Shown here in pieces: positions 1 through 8,600 of a stretch of 64,000 bases of DNA. This DNA is from Tardiphaga alba (GTDB lineage: Bacteria > Pseudomonadota > Alphaproteobacteria > Rhizobiales > Xanthobacteraceae): assembly GCF_018279705.1 (NCBI RefSeq), contig NZ_CP036498.1:5793906-5857905 (forward strand), written 5' to 3'. The notes under the pieces are model-generated. The model was given only the letters and a program-made list of their open reading frames with translations. It did no database searches and was not told the origin of the DNA. Every line of letters starts with the position of its first letter. Positions within the stretch are counted from its first letter, which is position 1. The translations under genes were made by a program, and so were the position numbers.

Positions 1-1
1 C

Positions 2-517
2 ACCAATGTGCCGGTGATCATGCTGACCGCGACGGCCAGCCCGATCGATCGCGTGGTCGGCCTCGAACTCGGCGCTGACGACTACATCGCCAAGCCGTGC
101 GAATTGCGCGAACTGATGGCGCGCATCCGCTCGGTACTTCGTCGCAGCACAGCGACCAAGGCGACCGCGGAGGCGGCTCCGGCGAAGAACGCCAAGGATC
201 ATCTCGTGCGTTTCGGCACCAAATGGCTTGATCTGGAAGCCCAGGCGCTGCGCGACGACGAAGGCAACGAACACCCGCTCACGGCGTCGGAATTCGGCCT
301 GCTGAAAGTGTTTGCCGCCAATCCCAAGCGCGTCCTCTCGCGCGAGCGGCTGCTCGAACTCGCCAATGCCCGCGACGCCGAGGCATTCGACCGTGCCGTC
401 GATCTCCGCATCATGCGCATTCGCCGGAAAATCGAGCCGGATCCGACAAAACCCGCCGTGATCCGTACAATTCGCGGTGGCGGTTATTTGTTCTCTCCCG
501 CAGGCGAGAAAGCTTAA
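2..517 (+). CDS. OmpR/PhoB-family response regulator (5' truncated by window edge)
   Basis: Only the C-terminal part is inside the window; the frame is open from base 2. The first ~50 residues are the end of a receiver domain: the LTA motif with the conserved Thr, then DDYIAKP with the conserved Lys. A linker of about 35 residues rich in Ala/Thr/Lys follows. The rest is a winged-helix Trans_reg_C domain (FGTKWLDLEAQAL, TASEFGLLKVF, VDLRIMRIRRKIE, IRTIRGGGYLF). This is the DNA-binding output of a two-component system. The phospho-acceptor Asp and the partner kinase would lie upstream, outside the window, so the target pathway cannot be named. Confidence 0.9.
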   Translation, partial: TNVPVIMLTATASPIDRVVGLELGADDYIAKPCELRELMARIRSVLRRSTATKATAEAAPAKNAKDHLVRFGTKWLDLEAQALRDDEGNEHPLTASEFGLLKVFAANPKRVLSRERLLELANARDAEAFDRAVDLRIMRIRRKIEPDPTKPAVIRTIRGGGYLFSPAGEKA

Positions 518-714
518 TCCGTCTCCCGGAATGCTATCTTATTCAAAACGCTCAATTTTCATGCCCGAATGTTTCGTCGCCCCGGCTGCGACGAAACAAA
601 ACTCCCCTACCACGAAACCATTTTCCGCTTTTCAAGCCAACGCCCTGAAACCGGCGGTCCTTAACAACTGATCCCAACGAAACGCTCATCACAGCGTCTC
701 TACGGGAGCCAGTC

Positions 715-1326
715 ATGCAGAATGTCATCGCCATCAATGCCGCAGGCCGCCAGGGCATCATCACTGCCCGTGCCACGTCGGATGAGATGCTGCTGGAAAA
801 GATTGCCGAGGGCGATCGCAGTGCGATGCACACGCTGTATGCCCGGCACAATGTGCGGGTCTATCGCTTCGTGCTCCGCATGCTGCGCGATGTCAGCGCG
901 TCGGAAGATCTGGTCAGCCAAGTGTTCCTCGATGTGTGGCGCACCGCCAGCCAGTTCGAAGGACGCTCGCAGGTTTCCACCTGGTTGTTGTCGATCGCGC
1001 GCTTCAAGGCGCTGACCGCCCTGCGCCAGCGCAAGTATGAAGACATCGATCAGGACGAGGTGATGGAAGTCGCCGACAGCGCCGACACGCCGGAAGCCTC
1101 GCTCGATCGCAGCCGCACCAGTGAAATCCTGCGCGCCTGCGTCGCCAAGCTGTCGCCGGCGCATCGCGAGATCGTCAACCTCGTCTACTATCACGAGAAG
1201 TCGGTGGACGAAGTCGCCGGGATCGTCGGCATTCCCGCCTCCACCGTGAAAACCCGCATGTTCTATGCCCGCAAGCAGCTCGCCGATCTGCTCAAGACCG
1301 CCGGCATCGACAGCATCGCTGCGTAA
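715..1326 (+). CDS. RNA polymerase ECF-type sigma factor
   Basis: A 203-residue sigma-70 family protein of extracytoplasmic-function type. Region 2 lies at about residues 35-95 (SEDLVSQVFLDVWR, then a QVSTWLLSIARFKAL segment for -10 recognition). Region 4 lies at about residues 135-190 (LSPAHREIVNLVYYHEKS, VDEVAGIVGIPASTVKTR helix-turn-helix). Regions 1 and 3 are absent, as usual for ECF factors. The start is supported by GGGAG seven bases upstream. No anti-sigma gene is adjacent: the neighbours are the end of a response regulator and, after a strong terminator, an L,D-transpeptidase. Its regulon cannot be deduced here. Confidence 0.92.
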   Translation: MQNVIAINAAGRQGIITARATSDEMLLEKIAEGDRSAMHTLYARHNVRVYRFVLRMLRDVSASEDLVSQVFLDVWRTASQFEGRSQVSTWLLSIARFKALTALRQRKYEDIDQDEVMEVADSADTPEASLDRSRTSEILRACVAKLSPAHREIVNLVYYHEKSVDEVAGIVGIPASTVKTRMFYARKQLADLLKTAGIDSIAA

Positions 1327-1356
1327 TTCGTTTCCTCCCTCGACCTCCAACCCTCC

Positions 1357-1393
1357 AGCCCGGACAGGATGCCTCCTGTTCCGGGCTTTTTTC
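1357..1393 (+). terminator. Rho-independent terminator after the ECF sigma gene
   Basis: A GC-rich stem (AGCCCGGACAGGA pairing with TCCTGT-TCCGGGCT, one bulged T) has a four-base loop and is followed directly by a T-run. It lies about 30 bases past the sigma factor stop codon. Confidence 0.88.
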
Positions 1394-1538
1394 TTTGCCC
1401 ACCGCAAAGCCCAATAAACCGCGGATTTAATCAAATCGTCATCGCCGCGAACGACCATGCCGGCGAATTCGTTGTTTTCGCGCTGATGCCGCGATGCTAT
1501 GCACAGCATACCGAACCATCAAATCGGGAGATGCCGAA

Positions 1539-2141
1539 ATGATCGACCTTCGCCGCCTGCTCGGGCTCACTCTCATCGCCGCAGCTGGCCTCGCATTGTC
1601 GATCACGCAAAGCAGCGCGCAATTGCTGCGCCCTGATGTGGGTGACGAGCCCGGCCTGATCGCCGACGACTCCATCCAGCTGCCGCCGGAATTCCAGAAG
1701 CAGGCGGTGCTCTATCGCACCACCGAGCCGCCGGGCACGATCATCATCTCCACCAATGAGCGCTATCTCTATCTCGTGCAGGGCAATGGCCGCGCGATGC
1801 GCTACGGCATCGGCGTCGGCCGTGACGGTTTTCAGTGGCAGGGTCTGGTGAAAATCACCCGCAAGGCGGAATGGCCGGACTGGACTCCGCCCGCGGAAAT
1901 GATCCAGCGCCAGCCTTATCTGCCGCGCTTCATGGCCGGCGGCCCCGGCAATCCCATGGGCGCCCGCGCGCTCTATCTCGGCACCACGGTCTATCGCATC
2001 CACGGCACCAATCGGCCTGACACCATCGGCACCGCCGTGTCATCCGGCTGCTTCCGTCTCGTCAACGCGGATGTCAGCGATCTCTATGAACGCGTGCCCG
2101 TTGGCACCAAGGTCGTGATCCGGCAGAAGCCCGAAATCTGA
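1539..2141 (+). CDS. L,D-transpeptidase (YkuD domain), exported
   Basis: About 200 residues with an N-terminal signal segment (RRLLGLTLIAAAGLALSI) and a YkuD catalytic domain ending in HGTNRPDTIGTAVSSGCFRL, the family's HGT...SxGCxR signature with catalytic Cys. It should form 3-3 peptidoglycan cross-links or attach proteins to the wall in the periplasm. The ATG at 1539 is preferred over an in-frame ATG at 1494 because GGGAG precedes it by eight bases and it starts exactly at the signal peptide. It stands alone after a terminator, with an amino-acid binding protein gene 66 bases downstream. Such paralogues are numerous in Nitrobacteraceae. Confidence 0.9.
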   Translation: MIDLRRLLGLTLIAAAGLALSITQSSAQLLRPDVGDEPGLIADDSIQLPPEFQKQAVLYRTTEPPGTIIISTNERYLYLVQGNGRAMRYGIGVGRDGFQWQGLVKITRKAEWPDWTPPAEMIQRQPYLPRFMAGGPGNPMGARALYLGTTVYRIHGTNRPDTIGTAVSSGCFRLVNADVSDLYERVPVGTKVVIRQKPEI

Positions 2142-2207
2142 GGTGGCATTCGCCACCGTTATTCTTCGCATCACCACATGCCAATTTGATCAGGGGGCTG
2201 AATTCTC

Positions 2208-3254
2208 ATGGCGATGAAGCGCACTTTCGTGACCGGGCTGGCCATCGGCCTCGCGGTCGCAACCGCCGTGGCCGCCGCCGCGATCACCTATGAACGCTAC
2301 GATACCAAGACGCTGAAGCGCACCATCAAGCGCGACGCCGTGCTGTGCGGCGTCAATCAGAGCCTGCCGGGCTTCTCGGCACCGGATGCGCAGGGCAACT
2401 GGAGCGGCTTCGACGTCGACTTCTGCCGCGCTGTCGCCGCCGCCATCTTCGACGATCCGAAGAAGGTCAAATTCGTCGGCCTCGACGCCAATGAACGCTT
2501 CAAGGAGCTGCAGAGCCGCAAGATCGACATCCTCGCACGCAACACCACCTGGAGCATGTCGCGCGAAAGCAATCTGGCGCTCTATTTCCCGGCCGTCTCC
2601 TATTATGACGGCCAGAGCTTCATGATTCCGAAGTCGCGCAACATCGATTCCGCGCTGGAGCTGAATGACAGCAAGGTCTGCGTGCAGGACGGCACCACGA
2701 CGGTGCTCAACGCGTCGGATTACTTCCGCGCCAACAATATCAAATATACCGAAGTGAAATTCCCCAAGCTGGATGATGTCCTCAAGGCCTATAATTCCGG
2801 CCAGTGCGACACCTTCACCGCCGACGCCTCGCAGCTCTACGCCCTGCGCCTGACGCTGACCAAGCCGGATGACCACGTGATCCTTCCCGACGTTATCTCG
2901 AAGGAGCCTCTGGCGCCTGTCGTGCGCCAGCGCGACGACGACTGGATGATGATCGTGAAGTGGACGCTGTATGCGATGGTCAATGCCGAAGAGCTCGGCA
3001 TCACCTCGAAGAACATCGACGAGGCGCTGAAGTCGAAGAAGCCGGATGTGATGCGGCTGGTCGGCACCGAAGGCGCCTATGGCGAGGATCTCGGCCTGTC
3101 GAAGGACTGGGCCGCCCGCATCATCCGCCATGTCGGCAATTACGGCGAAGTGTATGAGCGCAATGTGGGCGACGGCTCGCAGCTGAAGATCCCGCGCGGG
3201 CTGAACCAGACCTGGAGCAACGGCGGAATTCAATACGCGCCGCCGATCAGGTAA
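2208..3254 (+). CDS. Amino-acid ABC transporter substrate-binding protein (AapJ-like)
   Basis: A 348-residue periplasmic binding protein of the SBP_bac_3 family, close in length and pattern to AapJ/BztA general L-amino-acid binding proteins. It has a hydrophobic N-terminus (residues 5-27), then the family core with SGFDVDFCRAVAAAIF, WSMSRESNLALYFPAVSYYDGQ and CVQDGTTTVLN. In the periplasm it would capture amino acids for an ABC importer. No permease or ATPase genes lie beside it: the next element is an insertion sequence, so it is an orphan component here. AapJ-like function is inferred from family resemblance only. Confidence 0.85.
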   Translation: MAMKRTFVTGLAIGLAVATAVAAAAITYERYDTKTLKRTIKRDAVLCGVNQSLPGFSAPDAQGNWSGFDVDFCRAVAAAIFDDPKKVKFVGLDANERFKELQSRKIDILARNTTWSMSRESNLALYFPAVSYYDGQSFMIPKSRNIDSALELNDSKVCVQDGTTTVLNASDYFRANNIKYTEVKFPKLDDVLKAYNSGQCDTFTADASQLYALRLTLTKPDDHVILPDVISKEPLAPVVRQRDDDWMMIVKWTLYAMVNAEELGITSKNIDEALKSKKPDVMRLVGTEGAYGEDLGLSKDWAARIIRHVGNYGEVYERNVGDGSQLKIPRGLNQTWSNGGIQYAPPIR

Positions 3255-3300
3255 ACTCCAACCTCTCCGCGCACTCCCCTTAACCTCTCCCCGCATTTTG

Positions 3301-4570
3301 TGTTCAGCCCGGACAGATCACTGACAGGTGTTCGGAGACATAGCTGACACATCCATATTGGGTGGAAGTTCCTTTTTGGGAGGCTTCCATGCCGTGGTGC
3401 GAGGTGTCGGTAATGGATCAGAGGTTGGAGTTCGTGCGGCTGGCGCTGCAGGACGGTGCGAACCGGCGGGAGTTGTGTCGGCGGTTCGGCATCAGTCCCG
3501 ACGTCGGCTACAAATGGTTGGCGCGGCATGTCGGCGGCGATGCGGAGCTTGCCGATCGCTCGCGCCGGCCACATGCCAGCCCGCGGCGCAGTGCGGCAGC
3601 GATCGAGGGGCAGGTGCTCGCCATTCGCGATGCCCATCCGGCCTGGGGCGCACGCAAGATTGTCCATTGCCTGAGCCGCGACGGCCTCGTGCCGCCGGCG
3701 GCTTCCACTGTACATGCGATCCTGCAGCGCCATGGCCGCATCATCGTGCCGCCGAACGGTCCGGGGCAGCCGTTCACGCGCTTCGAGAAGGACACCCCGA
3801 ATGCGCTGTGGCAGATGGATTTCAAGGGCCATATCCCGCTGGCCGACGGCACGCCGTGCCACCCGCTCACCATGATCGACGATCACTCGCGCTATGCCCT
3901 GCGTCTTGCCGCCTGCAGTAACCAGCAGCGCATGACCGTGCAGGAGCAGCTGACGCAGACCTTCCGTCGCTACGGACTGCCCGACGCATTGTTCGTCGAT
4001 AACGGCCCGCCCTGGGGCGACAGTTCGCAATCGCGCTGGACCGGCTTGCGGGTCTGGCTGCTCAAGCTCGGCGTCGAGGTGATCTATGCGCGGCCGCTGC
4101 ATCCGCAGAGCCGCGGCAAGAACGAGCGCTTCCATCGCGCGCTGAAGGCCGAAGTGCTGGCCGTGCGTCGCTTCAACGGCTTCACCGAATTGCAGCGGGC
4201 CTTCGATACATGGCGCAGCGTCTACAATCTGGAGCGCCCGCATGAGGCCTTGGGCATGGCCGTGCCGGCCAGCCGCTACCGGCCATCGCTGCGATCGATG
4301 CCTGAGCGGCTCGCAGACATTGTCTACGCCCCGGGCGACATCGTCCGCAGCGTATCGACCCAGCGCGGCGCCTCGATCAGCTTCAAGGGGCAGCCATGGC
4401 GCGTGCCACGCGCTTTCCGCGGCGAACATTTGGCCATCCGCCCGAGCGGTATCGATGGCCAATACGGCGTTTTCTTTGGCAGCAGGCAGGTCGCAACCAT
4501 CGACTTGACCCGCCGCAAAAGTGTCAGTCATGTCTCCGAACAGGTGTCAGCTATGTCTCCGGGCTGAACA
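3301..4570 (+). mobile_element. Complete IS481-family insertion sequence with 50-bp imperfect terminal repeats and 5-bp target duplication
   Basis: The element is 1270 bp. Bases 3301-3350 and the reverse complement of 4521-4570 form imperfect terminal inverted repeats. Both begin TGTTCAGCCCGGA and share TGTTCGGAGACAT and CTGACAC blocks. TTTTG occurs immediately outside both ends (3296-3300 and 4571-4575) and is read as the target-site duplication. One transposase gene fills the element and its last codons lie inside the right repeat. Removing the element and one TTTTG restores a perfect 11-bp stem (3284-3294 with 4577-4587), so the target was the loop of a palindromic intergenic repeat. The intact ORF and matched ends suggest a fairly recent insertion. 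Confidence 0.92.
3389..4567 (+). CDS. IS481-family transposase (DDE)
   Basis: About 392 residues from the ATG at 3389, which has GGGAGG five bases upstream; an in-frame start at 3362 lacks such a site. N-terminal helix-turn-helix (RRELCRRFGISPDVGYKWLAR) at about residues 20-45. An rve integrase core follows with the DDE residues in LWQMDFKG, LFVDNG and GKNERFH, and a short Mu-type C-terminal domain. It catalyses cut-and-paste or copy transposition of the surrounding element. The C-terminus runs into the right inverted repeat. No frameshift or internal stop is seen, so it may be active. Confidence 0.95.
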   Translation: MPWCEVSVMDQRLEFVRLALQDGANRRELCRRFGISPDVGYKWLARHVGGDAELADRSRRPHASPRRSAAAIEGQVLAIRDAHPAWGARKIVHCLSRDGLVPPAASTVHAILQRHGRIIVPPNGPGQPFTRFEKDTPNALWQMDFKGHIPLADGTPCHPLTMIDDHSRYALRLAACSNQQRMTVQEQLTQTFRRYGLPDALFVDNGPPWGDSSQSRWTGLRVWLLKLGVEVIYARPLHPQSRGKNERFHRALKAEVLAVRRFNGFTELQRAFDTWRSVYNLERPHEALGMAVPASRYRPSLRSMPERLADIVYAPGDIVRSVSTQRGASISFKGQPWRVPRAFRGEHLAIRPSGIDGQYGVFFGSRQVATIDLTRRKSVSHVSEQVSAMSPG

Positions 4571-4800
4571 TTTTGCGCGGGGAGAGGTCGCCCGGCGAAG
4601 CGTAGCGAAGACGGGCGGGTGAGGGGCATGGCACAAGGGCGGTGCCGGTCTTATAGTTATCGAAGCGAAGACTATCGGAGAGATCCGATAGTGCACGCAT
4701 GACGAACACGCGTGCCAAGCCCCTCACCCGGCGCGAAGGCGCGCCGACCTCTCCCCGCCTAGCGAAGCTTCGCTTCGCGCGGGACGGGGAGAGGTTAAAG
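4571..4800. repeat. Palindromic intergenic repeat array (CTCACCCGG/GAGAGGT family), interrupted by the IS
   Basis: GGGGAGAGGT...GGGTGAGGGGC at 4579-4627 and the inverted partner GCCCCTCACCCGG...ACCTCTCCCC at 4719-4759 flank a central segment with its own small hairpins, followed by a further GGGGAGAGGTT arm up to 4799. The left half of the first palindrome lies on the other side of the IS (ACCTCTCCCC near 3283-3293). The same words recur at 12597-12718. The array ends three bases before the stop codon of the convergent acyl-CoA dehydrogenase gene. Confidence 0.8.
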
Positions 4801-4801
4801 T

Positions 4802-5938
4802 TCAATACTTCTTCATCCGCGCCAATTGATCCGCATGAAAATTGCTATCCCCCAGCAATTCCTGGCACACGCGCGCGCGTTTCATGAACAGGCCGACATC
4901 GAACTGGTCGGTCATGCCCATGCCGCCATGCATCTGCACACCTTCCTGCACCGCCAGCGTCGCCGTGGTGCCGGCCTTGGCCTTGGCCACGGCCACGGCT
5001 GCTGCCGCCGTCGGCGCATCGGCATCGAGCAATTGCAGCGCCTTCATCGCAGCGGCGCGGGTCACTTCGATCTCCGTATAGAGATGCGCCGCGCGGTGCT
5101 GCAGCGCCTGGAATTCGCCGATCAGCTTGCCGAACTGCTTGCGCTCCTTGAGATAGGTGACCGTGCGGCCGAACACCTCGTCCGACAGACCCACCATCTC
5201 GGCCGCAACGGCGCCACGGCCAATATTCAACACGCGGTCGAGCAGCGCCCCGCCCTGATCGACATCGCCGATCACGCTGTCAGCATCGACGGCCACATTG
5301 TCGAACACGATCCGCGCCGCATTATGCGCATCGACCATGACCGTGCGCTCAATGGCGATGCCTTTCGCCTTGGGATCGATGGCGAACAGCGTGAGCCCCT
5401 CGCGTTCCCCAGCACTGCCACCGCTGCGGGCAGCGACGATCAGCAGATCGGCCATGTGGCCATCCACCACGAAAGCCTTGTCGCCTGACAATTTGAAGCC
5501 GTTGCCGGAGCGCTCGGCCTTCATTGCAATGTTTGACGGGCGATGTTTCGTCCCCTCATCCACGGCCAGTGCCGCGAGCAGGGCGCCCTCGGCAATCTTC
5601 GGCAAATACGCGGCCTGCTGTGCCTCGCTGCCGCCGCGTAATGCGGTGACGGCCAGCACAGCCGTGGCGAAGAACGGCGATGGCATCAGCGTGCGGCCGA
5701 TCTCTTCCATGATGACGCCGGCCTCGACCGCGCCGAGCCCGCTGCCGCCATAGGCTTCCGGCACCAGCAGGCCGGCAAAGCCCATCTCGGCAAAGGTTTT
5801 CCAATGTTCTTTCGAGAAGCCGATAGCATCCTTGCTGTCGCGGAGCTGCCGGAAATGAGCGATCGGCGCCTTGTCGCCGATGAAGCCTCGCGCGCTGTCG
5901 CGGAGCATGGTCTGTTCTTCGTTGAGGATGAGAGGCAT
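4802..5938 (-). CDS. Acyl-CoA dehydrogenase, small-subunit-like (PimD-like)
   Basis: About 378 residues of the FAD acyl-CoA dehydrogenase family: N-terminal helical domain (LNEEQTMLRDSARGFI; FAEMGFAGLLVPEAYGGSGLG), middle beta domain, and C-terminal helical domain (RKQFGKLIGEFQALQHRAAHLY; VQEGVQMHGGMGMTDQFDVGLFMKRA). It would oxidise an acyl-CoA to the 2-enoyl-CoA, passing electrons to ETF. The ATG at 5938 fits the family N-terminus better than an in-frame start at 5965. A second dehydrogenase gene lies just upstream on the same strand, about 130 bases away with a palindromic repeat between. Paired genes of this kind include the pimeloyl-CoA dehydrogenase PimC/PimD of Rhodopseudomonas. The actual substrate is not shown by the sequence. 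Confidence 0.88.
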   Translation of the reverse strand: MPLILNEEQTMLRDSARGFIGDKAPIAHFRQLRDSKDAIGFSKEHWKTFAEMGFAGLLVPEAYGGSGLGAVEAGVIMEEIGRTLMPSPFFATAVLAVTALRGGSEAQQAAYLPKIAEGALLAALAVDEGTKHRPSNIAMKAERSGNGFKLSGDKAFVVDGHMADLLIVAARSGGSAGEREGLTLFAIDPKAKGIAIERTVMVDAHNAARIVFDNVAVDADSVIGDVDQGGALLDRVLNIGRGAVAAEMVGLSDEVFGRTVTYLKERKQFGKLIGEFQALQHRAAHLYTEIEVTRAAAMKALQLLDADAPTAAAAVAVAKAKAGTTATLAVQEGVQMHGGMGMTDQFDVGLFMKRARVCQELLGDSNFHADQLARMKKY

Positions 5939-5978
5939 GGGGGTTCTCTGAATTCGCGATGACAACTGAAAGTAAGCT

Positions 5979-6060
5979 CGTCATGGCCGGGCTTGTCCCG
6001 GCCATCCACGTCTTCGCTTGCGGCTAAGGCGTGGATACCCGGCATTCGCCGGGCATGACG
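5979..6060. repeat. Palindromic intergenic repeat (CGTCATGGCCGGGC family)
   Basis: The left arm CGTCATGGCCGGGCTTG and right arm CGGCATTCGCCGGGCATGACG are imperfectly complementary, with an inner ATCCACGTC / GGCGTGGAT pairing. It lies between two co-oriented acyl-CoA dehydrogenase genes. One copy is seen in the window. Confidence 0.75.
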
Positions 6061-6070
6061 GAGAAGGGCC

Positions 6071-7255
6071 TTACGCCCCCGGCAAATCGAGAATGCGCTT
6101 GGCGACAATCCCCAGCATCACTTCGCTGGTGCCGCCCTCGATGGAATTGGCTTTCGTCCGCAGCCACGCGCGCGGCTTGGCGCCTTCATGCGAACGCGGG
6201 CTTTCCCATTCCAGCGCGTCGATGCCGCCGGCCGACATCAGGATTTCATGGCGGCGCTTGTTCAGCTCGGTGCCGTAATATTTCATCGCCGATGAAAACG
6301 CCGGATGGCCTTGTCCGGCTTTGGCGAGATCGACGGCGCGCTCGGCCGCACAGGACAGCGCAGCTTCATCCACCTCGAACGTCGCGATCTGCCCGCGCAA
6401 CATGGCGTCGTCCAGCTGCCCCTCAGCATCCACGCCAATGGAATCGGCGGCGACCTGACCGAGCGGGCGGCCCGCGCCACGCTCACCCATGCCCGAGATC
6501 ATGGCGCGCTCATGCTGCAGCAGATATTTCGCAACGTCCCAGCCGCGATTGACCGTGCCGACCACACGTATTTTCGGCACGCGCACATTGTCGAAAAAGG
6601 TTTCGCAGAACGGTGATTTACCGGAGATCAACAGGATCGGCTTGGTCGACACGCCGGGCGATGTCATGTCGAACAGAATGAAGCTGATGCCGTCATGCTT
6701 CTTAGCCGTACCGTCCGTCCGCACCAGGCAGAAGATCCAGTCGGCGTAGTTGGCATAGGAGGTCCAGATCTTCTGACCATTGATGATGTAGTCGTCGCCA
6801 TCGCTCTCGGCGCGCGTCTGCAGCGACGCGAGGTCGGAGCCGGCATTGGGCTCGGAATAGCCCTGGCACCAGCGGATCAGGCCTGCGGCGATCTTCGGCA
6901 GATGTTCCTGCTTCTGCTCCTCGTTGCCATATTTCAGCAGCGCCGGCCCGAGCATCCAGATGCCGAAGCTCGACAACGGCGGTCGCGCACCGATGGCCGA
7001 CATTTCCTCGCGCAGGACCTTGGCTTCTGCGCCATCGAGACCGCCGCCGCCATATTGCTTCGGCCAGTCCGGCACGGTCCAGCCCTTGTCGCGCATGCGC
7101 TCGAACCAGAGGCGCTGCGGCTCGGATGAAAATTTCGTGTTGCGACCGCCCCAGAACACATCCTCGTCGGCAGTGACCGGCTTACGCATCTCCGGCGGAC
7201 AATTGCTGTCCAGCCATGCGCGGGTATCGCGGCGGAATTGGTCGAGATCCGACAT
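6071..7255 (-). CDS. Acyl-CoA dehydrogenase, large-subunit-like (PimC-like)
   Basis: About 394 residues. The N-terminal FAD acyl-CoA dehydrogenase domain carries WTVPDWPKQYGGGGLDGAEA. The middle domain has the flavin/substrate signature WCQGYSEPNAGSDLASLQT and DYIINGQKIWTSYANYADW. The C-terminal domain ends EGGTSEVMLGIVAKRILDLP. The start at 7255 is chosen because AGGAAA lies about seven bases upstream; the in-frame ATG at 7282 has no ribosome site. It precedes the PimD-like gene on the same strand and the two probably form a heteromeric enzyme acting on one acyl-CoA. A role in dicarboxylic or branched acyl-CoA oxidation is inference. Confidence 0.88.
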   Translation of the reverse strand: MSDLDQFRRDTRAWLDSNCPPEMRKPVTADEDVFWGGRNTKFSSEPQRLWFERMRDKGWTVPDWPKQYGGGGLDGAEAKVLREEMSAIGARPPLSSFGIWMLGPALLKYGNEEQKQEHLPKIAAGLIRWCQGYSEPNAGSDLASLQTRAESDGDDYIINGQKIWTSYANYADWIFCLVRTDGTAKKHDGISFILFDMTSPGVSTKPILLISGKSPFCETFFDNVRVPKIRVVGTVNRGWDVAKYLLQHERAMISGMGERGAGRPLGQVAADSIGVDAEGQLDDAMLRGQIATFEVDEAALSCAAERAVDLAKAGQGHPAFSSAMKYYGTELNKRRHEILMSAGGIDALEWESPRSHEGAKPRAWLRTKANSIEGGTSEVMLGIVAKRILDLPGA

Positions 7256-7409
7256 CGGGTGTTTCCTGTTGTTCGTGTGCAAGCGTGAGGCGCCCGCATT
7301 GTTGTTGGCGCGGAGCTTACCCGGCAGGTCGCGGAATTCAATGGCTTGTCGCGGAGTGCGATGACTCGTTAGTTTTGCCCGACAACGAATAAACGAGATG
7401 AGGAACGCG

Positions 7410-7961
7410 ATGCGCCTGAAGCTTCTTTCGCCTGGCGAAATGACCGCCGACCAGAAGGCGATCTATGACGAATCCATTGCCAGCAAGCGCGGCAAGCCGC
7501 CGGAGCCGATGATGGCTTGGCTCGCCAGCCCGGAAATGGCGCGGCATGCCGCGCGGCTCGGCGCCTTCCTGCGCTACGATACCTCACTCTCGGATGCGCA
7601 TGCCGAACTCGCGATCCTCGTCACCGCAAGGCACTGGACGGCGCATTTCGAATGGTATGCGCACAAGCGGTTCGCGCTGAATGCCGGCCTCGATCCCGCC
7701 ATCATCGAGGACATCAAGAACCGCCGCACGCCGATCTTCGGTGAAACGCGCGAGCGGGTGATCTACGATGTCGCAAAATCCCTGCACGAAGCGCAAGAGC
7801 TGTCGAAACCGCTTTATGATGAAGCCAATGAGGTGCTGGGCGCCAAAGCACTGGCCGAGATTATCGGCCTGTGCGGCTATTACACCATGGTGTCGATGAC
7901 GCTGAACACTTACGAATTCGGCCTGCCGGATGGGCAGGTATCGGAGCTTTCGGTGTCGTAG
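7410..7961 (+). CDS. Carboxymuconolactone decarboxylase family protein
   Basis: About 183 residues of the all-helical CMD/AhpD-like fold: AELAILVTARHWTAHFEWYAHKRFALNAGLDPAIIEDI is the typical core with the conserved Glu and His. The CxxC of AhpD peroxidase relatives is absent, which argues against disulfide reductase activity. AGGAA sits five bases before the ATG at 7410; an in-frame ATG at 7398 is less well supported. It is transcribed divergently from the acyl-CoA dehydrogenases. The stop codon (7959-7961) is the first triplet of a palindromic repeat. Substrate unknown; aromatic ring-cleavage products are typical for the family. Confidence 0.85.
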   Translation: MRLKLLSPGEMTADQKAIYDESIASKRGKPPEPMMAWLASPEMARHAARLGAFLRYDTSLSDAHAELAILVTARHWTAHFEWYAHKRFALNAGLDPAIIEDIKNRRTPIFGETRERVIYDVAKSLHEAQELSKPLYDEANEVLGAKALAEIIGLCGYYTMVSMTLNTYEFGLPDGQVSELSVS

Positions 7962-8038
7962 GATGGGTAGAGCGCAGCGAAACCCATCACACCAATCCTA
8001 GAAACGATGGGTTTCGCGAAGGTGCTCTACCCATCCTA
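7959..8038. repeat. Palindromic intergenic repeat (TAGGATGGGTAGAGC family)
   Basis: TAGGATGGGTAGAGCGCAGC with CGAAACCCATC pairs with GATGGGTTTCG and GTGCTCTACCCATCCTA. The first three bases are also the stop codon of the upstream gene, so the repeat has been fixed into the gene end. Confidence 0.85.
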
Positions 8039-8091
8039 CATTCTTGCGCCTAAATCATCCTGATCGCATTATACACCTCAGGAGCCTCACC

Positions 8092-8589
8092 ATGTCCGAT
8101 CCCAACCCACCGATCCCCGCCGGCACGCGGATCGGGCATGTGCATTTGAAAGTCGCCGATCTCGAACGCGCGCTCGGCTTCTATCGCGATGTGCTCGGCT
8201 TTCAGGTGAAGCAGCGCTATGGCGATCAGGCGGTGTTCATCGCTGCCGACGACTATCATCACCATATCGGGCTCAACACCTGGGAGAGCAAAGGCGGCCA
8301 GCCGCCCGCGCCCGGCACCACCGGGCTCTTTCACACCGCCATTCTTTATCCCACCCGCGCGGCGCTCGCCGATGCGCTGCATCGCGTTCTCGCCGCAGGC
8401 ATCCCACTCGATGGCGCCAGCGATCATGGCGTGAGCGAAGCGCTCTATCTGCGCGACCCCGACCAGAATGGCGTCGAACTCTATTGGGACCGTGCGGAGG
8501 CGGATTGGCCACGCGACGCCAAAGGCGAGATCGCGATGTTCACCAAACGGCTGGACGTCGAGGATTTGTTGAAGGCGAGAGATGAGTAA
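8092..8589 (+). CDS. VOC family protein (glyoxalase/ring-cleavage dioxygenase-like)
   Basis: About 165 residues with a vicinal-oxygen-chelate fold. Likely metal ligands are the His in IGHVHLKV, the His in GLFHTAILYPTR and the Glu in GVELYWDR. It resembles short CatE-like catechol 2,3-dioxygenase relatives. The ATG at 8092 has AGGAG eight bases upstream, so the in-frame upstream start at 8044 is rejected. The neighbouring CMD protein and acyl-CoA dehydrogenases hint at a catabolic role, but the substrate cannot be named. Confidence 0.87.
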   Translation: MSDPNPPIPAGTRIGHVHLKVADLERALGFYRDVLGFQVKQRYGDQAVFIAADDYHHHIGLNTWESKGGQPPAPGTTGLFHTAILYPTRAALADALHRVLAAGIPLDGASDHGVSEALYLRDPDQNGVELYWDRAEADWPRDAKGEIAMFTKRLDVEDLLKARDE

Positions 8590-8600
8590 AACGCCGTTCC

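Noticed and set aside
3230..4531. 433-codon minus-strand ORF across the IS
   Set aside because: Antisense to the transposase, no recognisable domain, no ribosome site.
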